Below are positions 1-5,811 of a stretch of 16,086 nt of DNA, in pieces. A program made the translations under genes and the position numbers. Source of the stretch: an uncultured Prevotellaceae bacterium (GTDB lineage Bacteria > Bacteroidota > Bacteroidia > Bacteroidales > Muribaculaceae); contig CAMGFF010000017.1 of NCBI GenBank assembly GCA_946055125.1, positions 1 through 16,086 on the forward strand, read 5' to 3'. Under the pieces are notes generated by a model. That model saw only the letters and a list, made by a program, of their open reading frames with translations, was not told where the DNA came from and did not search any database. Each line of letters starts with the position of its first letter. Position 1 is the first letter of the stretch.

Positions 1-113
1 TATTTATCCCGTTTTTCGCAACTCTAATCCCCACTAAATATCTACTGTGCCGAAATCGGCCGGGGTTTGGGTGAGCAAACTTTGGCGAACTTTGCTGCCA
101 AAAATGTTTTGCT

Positions 114-185
114 ATGTTCAATCTGAAAGAAAACAACCGCATCGTGATTACGCAGCATCTGAGTGATATGCTTACTCCGAAATAA
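114..185 (+). pseudogene. Possible IS66 TnpB (Orf2) N-terminal remnant
   Basis: A 23-codon reading frame runs from ATG at 114 to TAA at 183. It encodes a peptide beginning MFNLKENNRIVITQH and continuing LSDM. IS66 accessory proteins (TnpB/Orf2) of Bacteroidales commonly begin in this style, with an NR...H.(T/S)DMR region near the N terminus; here the frame stops just after the DM. A full TnpB is around 110-120 residues, so at most a fifth is left. The reading is supported by a second IS66 fragment 250 bases away, but that one lies on the other strand, so the two need not come from one copy. The similarity is from memory of the family and is short, so it could be chance. Confidence 0.35.
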
Positions 186-215
186 GCAGGGTGATACTGC
201 GCCGGCGGAGCCGGG

Positions 216-289
216 CAGCGTGCCGGCAGCACGCGATTATGGTTAGCCCCAGAAAAGAAGCAACAGCGTGTCGTAGATACGCGATTATG
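216..289. repeat. Pair of imperfect 26-base direct repeats
   Basis: Two 26-base units at 216-241 and 264-289 start with CAGCGTG and end with ACGCGATTATG; about 20 of 26 positions agree and the units are 48 bases apart. They lie in the non-coding stretch between the two IS66 fragments. Nothing else in 186-432 looks genic: the only long frame there (191-454) is rich in Arg, Cys and Ser and crosses the repeats, as expected for spurious coding. The repeat may belong to IS flanking sequence or to an interspersed intergenic repeat family. Confidence 0.5.
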
Positions 290-432
290 TACGCCACCCG
301 GCCTCACTCTCCGGGAGGCTATTTATTCTTATTTTCCTTCCTCTCACCAAAATCTTGCTTGGGACTCATTAAATATGATGCTTTCTTATTGGTAGCTGTT
401 GGTTTGGGGCGCGAGACAAAAAAACCGCGGGG

Positions 433-636
433 TTATTCGCAGGATTTCTTGTAGTAGTATGGGAGCATTTGCTCGATTTCTTCGGGAGGGGTGTCGTCGC
501 GGAGGGTGGTCAGCACGTCGGTGAGCCACTCCTGCGGGTTGAGGCCCACGATGTCGCAGCTCTCGAGGAGGGAGTAGAAGATGGCGCTGTCGTTGCTGAA
601 GACCTGTGTAAAATAAAAGAAAAAAAAGAAGGGCAT
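433..636 (-). pseudogene. IS66 family transposase, C-terminal fragment
   Basis: The - strand encodes the end of an IS66 transposase (TnpC). From about position 606 down to the TAA at 433-435 the peptide contains AIFYSLLESC, then LNPQEWLTDVL, and ends in EQMLPYYYKKSCE. This matches the IS66 C-terminal element, where an (A)I.YSL..(S/T)C segment is followed by (V/L)(D/N)P..WL.DVL and a final LLP motif. The DDE catalytic core, which would lie upstream at higher coordinates, is absent: arsR begins there. The first ten or so residues (Phe-rich) come from an AT-rich stretch and are probably not original. A weak AACC/GGTT hairpin followed by seven T on the - strand (418-434) could be the old terminator. 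It is dead as a transposase. Confidence 0.75.
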
Positions 637-638
637 TC

Positions 639-674
639 TTGCGGATGCAAGATATTATTCGTAATTTTGCGAAC
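639..674 (+). promoter_or_regulatory. arsR promoter with overlapping operator
   Basis: A perfect Bacteroidota -7 element, TAATTTTG, sits at 662-669, with a TTG at 639-641 about 20 bases upstream as a -33 candidate. The -7 element lies inside an imperfect 16-base dyad at 658-673, TTCGTAATTTTGCGAA (outer arms TTCG/CGAA). A near copy lies before arsE at 1052-1067. A dyad on top of the promoter and directly before an arsR gene fits autorepression by ArsR, relieved by As(III) or a related metalloid. The ArsR start at 696 leaves a leader of roughly 20 bases. Confidence 0.7.
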
Positions 675-695
675 AGATTTTTTAATTGTCAAAAC

Positions 696-1028
696 ATGGA
701 CACCAAGAAGGAATATACCGACCAACAGGAACGCCTTGCACGATTTGCAAAGGCTCTGGGACACCCTGCGCGTGTGGCGATTCTCAACTTCCTCGCGAAG
801 CAGTCGAGCTGCTACTTTGGCGACATTCATGAGGAGCTACCTATCGCTAAAGCAACTGTGTCGCAGCATCTTGCCGAGCTAAAGGATGCAGGACTCATAC
901 AGGGCACAATCGAAGGGCCAAAGGTGAAATATTGCATCAACCGCGACAACTGGATGCTCGCCCGGCTGCTATTTGCGGCTTTTTTCGGCAATCAATCCTG
1001 CCAGCCAGGCAGCTCGTGCTGCAAGTAG
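696..1028 (+). CDS. arsR: ArsR-family metalloid-responsive repressor
   Basis: This 110-residue winged-helix repressor should release operator DNA on binding a trivalent arsenical. The core is typical: LGHPARVAILNFL at about 21-33, then FGDIHEELPIAKATVSQHL with the recognition helix at about 49-60, and the wing at about 66-80. Candidate metalloid-binding thiols are Cys39, Cys80 and a C-terminal group Cys102, Cys108 and Cys109 (CQPGSSCC), the last resembling the thiol-rich tails of several ArsR types. The frame is open back to 639, but ATG 696 is chosen because the promoter and operator at 639-674 would otherwise be inside the gene, and MDTKKE is a normal ArsR start. It is the first gene of an arsenic operon. 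The family call is secure; the inducer is inferred from context. Confidence 0.93.
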   Translation: MDTKKEYTDQQERLARFAKALGHPARVAILNFLAKQSSCYFGDIHEELPIAKATVSQHLAELKDAGLIQGTIEGPKVKYCINRDNWMLARLLFAAFFGNQSCQPGSSCCK

Positions 1029-1046
1029 CTGCATTTCATTAGCCCA

Positions 1047-1068
1047 TATTATTCGCAATTCTACGAAC
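1047..1068 (+). promoter_or_regulatory. Second ArsR-type operator, before arsE
   Basis: A 16-base dyad at 1052-1067, TTCGCAATTCTACGAA, repeats the arsR operator; including the shared flanks, 1047-1068 and 653-674 agree at 19 of 22 positions. It lies 18 bases after the arsR stop and 27 bases before the arsE start. The three differing bases break the TTTG part of the -7 element seen at the first site, so this copy looks like an operator without an equally good promoter. It may let ArsR block elongation into arsEFG, or control a weak second promoter. Confidence 0.65.
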
Positions 1069-1094
1069 TACAAACAAATATAAACTGAAAGAAA

Positions 1095-1325
1095 ATGAAA
1101 CAAATTAAAGTTCTTGTAAGCAGTTGCAAATGCAACCAGAAGTTTGCCTCTCTCGTGGAGCAGGTAGTGAAAGATAATGGCATTGATGCCCAAGTGGAGC
1201 GCGTGAGCGACATGATGGAAATCATGCAACATGATGTGATGTCGCTCCCGGCCCTCGTGGTCGATGGCAAGGTAGTGGCAAAGGGTGCGAAAAACGAAGC
1301 CGAACTCCTCGCAATCCTCAAGTGA
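1095..1325 (+). CDS. arsE: Small thioredoxin-fold protein, ArsE-like
   Basis: A 76-residue protein of the 'redox-active disulfide protein 2' type of mini-thioredoxins: beta strand KQIKVLVSS, an active-site region with cysteines at 11 and 13, helix, GIDAQVERV strand, then the cis-proline loop VMSLPALVVDGKVV. The usual CxxC (often CPNC) is here C-K-C, so the spacing is one residue instead of two. In Bacteroides ars operons the gene after arsR encodes such a protein and is called arsE; it works with arsF and arsG, possibly as a thiol reductant or arsenical carrier. ATG 1095 follows AGAAA. The stop overlaps the arsF start. The family is clear; the arsE name rests on gene order. Confidence 0.82.
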   Translation: MKQIKVLVSSCKCNQKFASLVEQVVKDNGIDAQVERVSDMMEIMQHDVMSLPALVVDGKVVAKGAKNEAELLAILK

Positions 1326-1717
1326 TGATGAAGCGATTGATTTTGGCAACATTGCTCGCCATAGCTTGCATTGTTGCAGCATCGGCACAGAGTGTTGTGG
1401 TCACTTATTTCCACGGGAAGCAGCGCTGCATCACTTGCACAAGCATTGAGAGGCTCACCAAGGAGGTTGTCAATGAGCACTTTGCAAAGGAAGTGAAAGC
1501 CGGGAAAGTTAAGCTGAAGGTAGTGGATATATCAACCGCCGAAGGCAAGAAACTCGCAAAGGACTACCGCATAACGTGGTCGTCGCTTTTCGTGGAGAAC
1601 GCCACCATGCGCACCGACCTCACGCGCACCGGATTTCAGTATGCAAAAAAGCGACCCGATGAGTTCAAGAAGAGGCTGAAAGCCGAGATCGACGCACTTC
1701 TCAAGAAAAAGAAATAA
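1325..1717 (+). CDS. arsF: Secreted thioredoxin-like protein, ArsF family
   Basis: A protein of about 130 residues with a signal peptide (MMKR, hydrophobic LILATLLAIACIVA, cleavage likely after ASA at about 21), so the mature protein is periplasmic. It then shows a thioredoxin-like strand VVVTYFHG followed by C35-I-T-C38, a helix and the strand VKLKVVDIS. This architecture matches proteins annotated as the ArsF-family subunit of a nitrophenyl (nitroaryl) compound reductase in Bacteroidota arsenic operons. ATG 1325 overlaps the arsE TGA; an ATG at 1328 and a GTG at 1322 are alternatives. The TAA overlaps the ATG of arsG, so arsE, arsF and arsG are translationally coupled. A Lys-rich tail ends the protein. 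Biochemical function is inferred from the family name, not visible in the sequence. Confidence 0.82.
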   Translation: MMKRLILATLLAIACIVAASAQSVVVTYFHGKQRCITCTSIERLTKEVVNEHFAKEVKAGKVKLKVVDISTAEGKKLAKDYRITWSSLFVENATMRTDLTRTGFQYAKKRPDEFKKRLKAEIDALLKKKK

Positions 1718-2421
1718 TGGACACGCTCAGTCAAATACTCGAGAGCAGCAACACGCCCATCGTCACCGCCTTTGTGCTCGGCCTGCTCACTGCAATCTCG
1801 CCCTGCCCACTGTTTACCAACATCACTGCCGTGGGCTACATAAGCAAGGCTATGTCGCACCGCCGCAAGGTGTTTGCGCTCGGATTGCTATACACCCTTG
1901 GACGCATCATTGCCTATTCACTGCTTGGGGCAGTGCTCATCTACATCATCCGCAGCGGTGAGGACACATTCTCACTTCAGCAAGCCGTGAGCGAAATTGG
2001 GGAGGTGCTGCTTGGTCCCATTCTGCTCCTCGTGGGTGCGTTCATGCTCTTTGCCCACAAGCTCAGTCTGCCTAAATTTGGATTCAGCGGCAACACCGGC
2101 ACAACGAAACCCGGAGGCTACTGGGGCGCCCTGCTGCTGGGAGTGCTGTTTGCATTGTCGTTCTGCCCCACAAGCGGGCTGTTCTACTTCGGCATGCTCA
2201 TCCCCATGTCGGCCCAGAGTGGCTATCTGCTCCCGGTGATATTTTCCATCGCCACATCACTGCCTGTGCTCATTGTGGCATGGATTATCGCATTCGGAAT
2301 GGAGAACCTGAGCCGCTTTGTGGGAAAGGTACAAGCAGTGCAAAAGTGGCTCAATGTGATTGTGGCTGTGATTTTCATCGCAGTGGGATTATACTATATT
2401 GCAACATTCTATTTTCTCTGA
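1717..2421 (+). CDS. arsG: CcdA-like membrane protein, ArsG-type arsenical permease
   Basis: A 234-residue inner-membrane protein with about six hydrophobic helices (roughly 15-37, 52-80, 95-113, 138-162, 168-195 and 212-232). It belongs to the CcdA/DsbD transmembrane family: a SPCP motif in the first helix (Cys30) and an FCPTS motif in the fourth (Cys150) form the pair of membrane cysteines that pass electrons in CcdA. In Bacteroidota arsenic operons this family is annotated ArsG, an efflux permease for aromatic aminoarsenicals. Next to a periplasmic CxxC protein (ArsF), a CcdA-like role of carrying reducing power outward is equally plausible. The ATG overlaps the arsF stop. Six bases separate it from the next permease. 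Confidence 0.85.
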   Translation: MDTLSQILESSNTPIVTAFVLGLLTAISPCPLFTNITAVGYISKAMSHRRKVFALGLLYTLGRIIAYSLLGAVLIYIIRSGEDTFSLQQAVSEIGEVLLGPILLLVGAFMLFAHKLSLPKFGFSGNTGTTKPGGYWGALLLGVLFALSFCPTSGLFYFGMLIPMSAQSGYLLPVIFSIATSLPVLIVAWIIAFGMENLSRFVGKVQAVQKWLNVIVAVIFIAVGLYYIATFYFL

Positions 2422-2427
2422 TTCATT

Positions 2428-3396
2428 ATGATACAACAATTTGCCGACTGGCTTATCTACAGCCTGTGTGGACTCGACCCCGCCACGGGCATAGGCACAG
2501 CCTTGAATTTCTTCGTCTACGACTCACTGAAGATAATCTTCCTGCTGTTTCTCATCAGCATCATCATGGGAATAGTGAATGCCTATTTTCCCATTGAGCG
2601 GCTTCGCAACTATCTGCAAAGCCACCGACTCTTTGGGCTGCAATATCTCTTTGCATCGCTCTTCGGCGCAATCACGCCTTTCTGCTCGTGCTCGTCGATT
2701 CCCCTGTTCATTGGCTTCGTGAAGGGCGGGCTGCCATTAGGCGTAACCTTTGCCTTCCTCATCACCTCTCCGCTGGTGAATGAGGTGGCAGTGGCCATGT
2801 TTCTTGGCGCATTCGGAGTGAAAGCCACTGCAGTGTATGTGATAAGCGGCATTGTGCTCGGCACGCTCGGTGGCATGGTGCTCGGGTGCTTCCACCTCGA
2901 CCACCTGCTGTCGGCATGGGTGAGACAAATACAGGCCATGAGCTCTCACCAAGCCGGTGAGTGGGAGGCCGAGAAGGTGAGTTTCGGTCACCGCCTGCCA
3001 TCGATTATCGCCGAGGCGTGGCGAATAGTGCGTGGCGTGCTGGTCTATGTGCTTATCGGCATAGGAATAGGCGCTGCGATGCACGGCTTTGTGCCCGAGG
3101 GCTTCTTCGAGAGCTATCTCGCACGCGACAACTGGTATGCGGTTCCGGCAGCCGTTGTGCTTGCAGTGCCCATGTATGCCAATGCCGCGGGCATAGTTCC
3201 GGTGGTTCAGGTGTTTGTGGCCAAGGGCGTTCCACTTGGCACCGCAATAGCATTTATGATGGCAGTGGTGGGGCTTTCTCTCCCCGAGGCCACACTGCTC
3301 AAGAAAGTGATGACGTGGCGGCTTATCGCCATCTTCTTCGGCACGGTGGCAGCCTTCATCATTCTTTCGGGCTATATTTTCAATTTAATAATTTAA
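2428..3396 (+). CDS. Permease of the ArsP/DUF318 family (COG0701)
   Basis: A 322-residue polytopic membrane protein. The N-terminal half contains the family hallmark TPFCSCSSIPLFIGF (Cys86 and Cys88), followed by GLPLGVTFAFLITSPLVNE. The second half repeats the topology, with AVVLAVPMYANAAGIVPVV and a GVPLGTAIAFMMAVVGLSLPE segment. PF03773 permeases include ArsP, which exports trivalent organoarsenicals such as methylarsenite or reduced roxarsone; other members have unknown substrates. Its place in an arsR-led operon, six bases after arsG, favours an arsenical substrate. A soluble stretch of about 50 residues lies between the halves (about 170-195). It is intact and may now be the main efflux route, as no ArsB or Acr3 gene is present. 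Confidence 0.85.
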   Translation: MIQQFADWLIYSLCGLDPATGIGTALNFFVYDSLKIIFLLFLISIIMGIVNAYFPIERLRNYLQSHRLFGLQYLFASLFGAITPFCSCSSIPLFIGFVKGGLPLGVTFAFLITSPLVNEVAVAMFLGAFGVKATAVYVISGIVLGTLGGMVLGCFHLDHLLSAWVRQIQAMSSHQAGEWEAEKVSFGHRLPSIIAEAWRIVRGVLVYVLIGIGIGAAMHGFVPEGFFESYLARDNWYAVPAAVVLAVPMYANAAGIVPVVQVFVAKGVPLGTAIAFMMAVVGLSLPEATLLKKVMTWRLIAIFFGTVAAFIILSGYIFNLII

Positions 3397-3408
3397 TCAA
3401 CGCTGACT

Positions 3409-3769
3409 CTGAGAATTTTAGTTTTATGCACCGGAAACAGCTGCCGCAGCCAGATGGCTCACGGCTTCCTGCAATCGTTCGGCAATAGCCTTGAGGTGTT
3501 CTTGGGCGGCACCAATCCTGCCGCTCAAGTGAACCCACGGGCTGTGGCTGTGATGAAAGAAGTGGGACTACGTTATCACTGTGTGTGGCGGTGCCAATGA
3601 GAATTGCCCTACGTTCAGCGGCAGGGTGGCTCACAGGCTGCACATAGGCTTCGACGACCCCTCGCACGCCGTGGGCACACCCGAATTTATCGACGCGGAG
3701 TTTCACCGTGTGCGCGACGAGATAGGCTCGCGCTTCCGCGAGCTCTACCTGTCGATGATAACGAAATGA
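3409..3769 (+). pseudogene. arsC: Arsenate reductase (thioredoxin-coupled, LMW-PTP fold), broken
   Basis: Two frames together spell most of a pI258-type arsenate reductase. Frame A from 3409 reads RILVLC, then the phosphatase loop C-TGNSC-R (CX5R), SQMAHGFLQ, NPAAQVNPRAVAVMKEVG, then stops at TGA 3598. Frame B from 3566 reads DYVITVCGGANENCP, HIGFDDP, EFHRVRDEI and ends at TGA 3767. All three redox cysteines survive (loop Cys, plus TVC and ENC), but the roughly 25 residues between EVG and DYVITV are gone and the frame changes. The junction is GTGGGA at 3562-3567, which fits both the EVG and the following WDY codons, so the deletion probably used that microhomology. The expected ATG is CTG at 3409. 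It follows the permease by 12 bases, as the last ars gene. Confidence 0.88.
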
Positions 3770-3787
3770 TGGGAATGTGGAGCCGCG

Positions 3788-5674
3788 CTATTCTTTCTCG
3801 CTCAGTTCGAGCCAGCGCAGCTCCTTGTCGTCGAGGAGCGACTTCACCTCATCGTAGCGGGCCGACTTGGCGGCTATGTCGTCGATGGCTGTGCCGCTGT
3901 TGAATAGGGCTTCGAGCTGCTCCTTCTCGGCGGTGAGGGTGTCGATTTCGGCGGTGAGAGCCTCAAATTCGCGCCGCTCGGCATAGGTCATCTTGTTCTT
4001 TCGCTGCTCGGCACGCTGCTGCTTGCGCTCCTGCTGCGAAGCGTTCTTGTCGCCCCCGCTCTCGGCCTTCTTTTCCTGCTGCTCGGCACGTTCCTTCTCG
4101 GTGCGCCACAGACGGTAGTCGGAGTAACCGCCGGGGAAGTCCTTAATCACACCGTCGCCCTCAAAAGCAAAGATGTGGTCCACGATGCGGTCCATGAAGA
4201 AGCGGTCGTGCGAGATCACTATCACGCAGCCCTTGAAACTGTCGAGATAGTCCTCGAGCACCTCCAGGGTGCGAATGTCGAGGTCGTTGGTAGGCTCGTC
4301 GAGAATGAGGAAATTAGGCTTGCGCATAAGCACGGTGGCCAGGTAGAGGCGGCGCTTCTCACCACCACTCAGCTTCTCAATGAGCTTCTGCTGGTCGGTG
4401 GGCGAGAAGAGAAACAGTTGCAGGAACTGCGAGGCCGAGTAGCTGGTCTTCTCATCGAAATACACATGCTCGGCAATCTCGCGCACGGCATCAATCACCT
4501 TCTTCGAGCCATCGAAGGCAATGCCCTGCTGACTGTAGTAGCCGAAGCGCACCGTCTCGCCAATGTCGAAGTAGCCCGAGTCGGGCTTCACCTCGCCGAG
4601 GAGCAGCTTCACGAATGTGGATTTACCCACACCATTCTCCCCCACTATGCCCAGCTTCTCATAGCGGGCAAAGGTGTAGGTGAAATCGCGCAGAATCACC
4701 TTGTTGCCGAAAGCCTTGCTCACCGCGTGGGCATCGAAGATTTTCGAGCCAATGTAGCCAGAGCGCACGTTCAGGCTCACGTCCTTCTCCACCTTGAGCG
4801 ACGCAGCACGCTTCTCAAGCTCATAGAAAGCGTCGATGCGGTAGCGAGCCTTGGTGCCACGCGCCTGAGGCTGGCGGCGCATCCACTCCAGCTCGCGGCG
4901 CAGCAGGTTCTTGGCACGCGCCACCTCGGCGTTCATCGCGTCCATGCGCTCCTGTCGCTTCACGAGGTAGTAGTCGTAGTTGCCCTGATATTCATATATG
5001 GTGCCATCGGCAATCTCCACAATCTTGTTGCACACATTGTCGAGGAAGTAGCGGTCGTGGGTCACGAGCAGCAGTGCGATGCGACTGCGCGAGAGATAGC
5101 CCTCGAGCCACTCAATCATCGAGATGTCGAGGTGGTTGGTGGGCTCATCGAGAATGAGCAGCTCGGGGTTGTTGATAAGCAGCTTGGCCAGAGCCACGCG
5201 CTTCACCTGTCCGCCCGAGAGCAGGCTGGTCTTTTGGTTCACGTTGTCGATTTTCAGTTCCGACAGAATCTGCTTGTAGCGCATCTCATAGTCCCATGCC
5301 GAGAGGCTGTCCATGCGGGCAATGGCCTCGGCAATCTCGTCGGTGTCGCCACCGGCGAGAGCACGCTCATAGTTGCGCAGGGCCACCGAGAGGGCATCGT
5401 CGCCACTGAGGCACACATCGATAATGCTCAGCTCAGGATTCAGCTCAGGCACCTGCTCCAGGTAGCCCACGCGCAGGTCGGAGCGAAACGCTATGCGCCC
5501 GCCATCGTAGTCTTCCTTGCCGGTGATGATGCGCAGCAGCGTGCTCTTTCCTGTTCCATTTTTGGCAATGATGCCTATCTTGTCGCCCTCGGCCACGCCA
5601 AGCGAGATGTCGCCAAAGAGCAGCCTGTCGCCATACGACTTAGTGAGTGCTTCGATTTGCAGAATACTTCCCAT
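3788..5674 (-). CDS. ABC-F family ATPase, Uup-like
   Basis: A 628-residue soluble protein with two ABC domains and no membrane segments. Domain 1 has Walker A AKNGTGKST, signature LLSGGQVKR and Walker B LLILDEPTNHLD. Domain 2 has GENGVGKST, LSGGEKRRL and FLILDEPTNDLD, followed by the switch SHDRFF. The linker between them contains the basic helical stretch around RRELEWMRRQPQARGTK. The last 100 residues are a charged coiled coil (Gln/Lys/Glu-rich), as in Uup, where this tail binds nucleic acid. ABC-F proteins act on the ribosome or on branched DNA rather than in transport. ATG 5674 (MGSILQIEAL) is preferred to the in-frame ATG at 5710, because the -7 element on this strand at 5699-5706 would start transcription downstream of 5710. 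It converges on the arsC remnant with an 18-base gap. Confidence 0.92.
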   Translation of the reverse strand: MGSILQIEALTKSYGDRLLFGDISLGVAEGDKIGIIAKNGTGKSTLLRIITGKEDYDGGRIAFRSDLRVGYLEQVPELNPELSIIDVCLSGDDALSVALRNYERALAGGDTDEIAEAIARMDSLSAWDYEMRYKQILSELKIDNVNQKTSLLSGGQVKRVALAKLLINNPELLILDEPTNHLDISMIEWLEGYLSRSRIALLLVTHDRYFLDNVCNKIVEIADGTIYEYQGNYDYYLVKRQERMDAMNAEVARAKNLLRRELEWMRRQPQARGTKARYRIDAFYELEKRAASLKVEKDVSLNVRSGYIGSKIFDAHAVSKAFGNKVILRDFTYTFARYEKLGIVGENGVGKSTFVKLLLGEVKPDSGYFDIGETVRFGYYSQQGIAFDGSKKVIDAVREIAEHVYFDEKTSYSASQFLQLFLFSPTDQQKLIEKLSGGEKRRLYLATVLMRKPNFLILDEPTNDLDIRTLEVLEDYLDSFKGCVIVISHDRFFMDRIVDHIFAFEGDGVIKDFPGGYSDYRLWRTEKERAEQQEKKAESGGDKNASQQERKQQRAEQRKNKMTYAERREFEALTAEIDTLTAEKEQLEALFNSGTAIDDIAAKSARYDEVKSLLDDKELRWLELSEKE

Positions 5675-5698
5675 TGTGTTACGATAGAATTTTTGATG

Positions 5699-5706
5699 CA
5701 AAATTA
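5699..5706 (-). promoter_or_regulatory. -7 promoter element for the ABC-F gene
   Basis: On the - strand this reads TAATTTTG, a perfect TAnnTTTG match, 24 bases upstream of the chosen ATG. No convincing -33 TTTG at the usual spacing was found. It supports the start at 5674. Confidence 0.5.
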
Positions 5707-5749
5707 GCAAAAATTCACCAAAACATTAGCCCCATTGAAACATTTTAGC

Positions 5750-5757
5750 TATTTTTG
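5750..5757 (+). promoter_or_regulatory. -7 promoter element for the TerB/AAA+ gene
   Basis: TATTTTTG matches TAnnTTTG and faces away from the ABC-F promoter, with 43 bases between the two elements. The start of transcription would be near 5764, giving a leader of about 48 bases before ATG 5812. The -33 element is not clear. Confidence 0.5.
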
Positions 5758-5811
5758 TGGTGCGACAAAGCCAATCTCCTCTCCATTATACTAAAAAAAT
5801 TAGAAACAACG

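Noticed and set aside
301..322. GCCTC...GAGGC stem in the upstream gap
   Set aside because: Only five pairs, and the T-rich stretch behind it is interrupted; no gene ends just before it.
191..454. 87-codon frame on the + strand across the repeat pair
   Set aside because: It is rich in Arg, Cys and Ser, is built from the direct repeats and has no family resemblance; it ends inside the IS66 fragment on the other strand.
3409..3411. CTG as a functional alternative start for arsC
   Set aside because: CTG starts are rare, and the downstream deletion and frameshift already break the gene, so loss of ATG is the simpler reading.
4175..5707. Very long + strand open frame opposite the ABC-F gene
   Set aside because: It is the antisense shadow of the ABC-F coding region; its composition (many His, Val, Leu, Ala) is typical of reverse-frame reading, and the sense frame has all ABC motifs.
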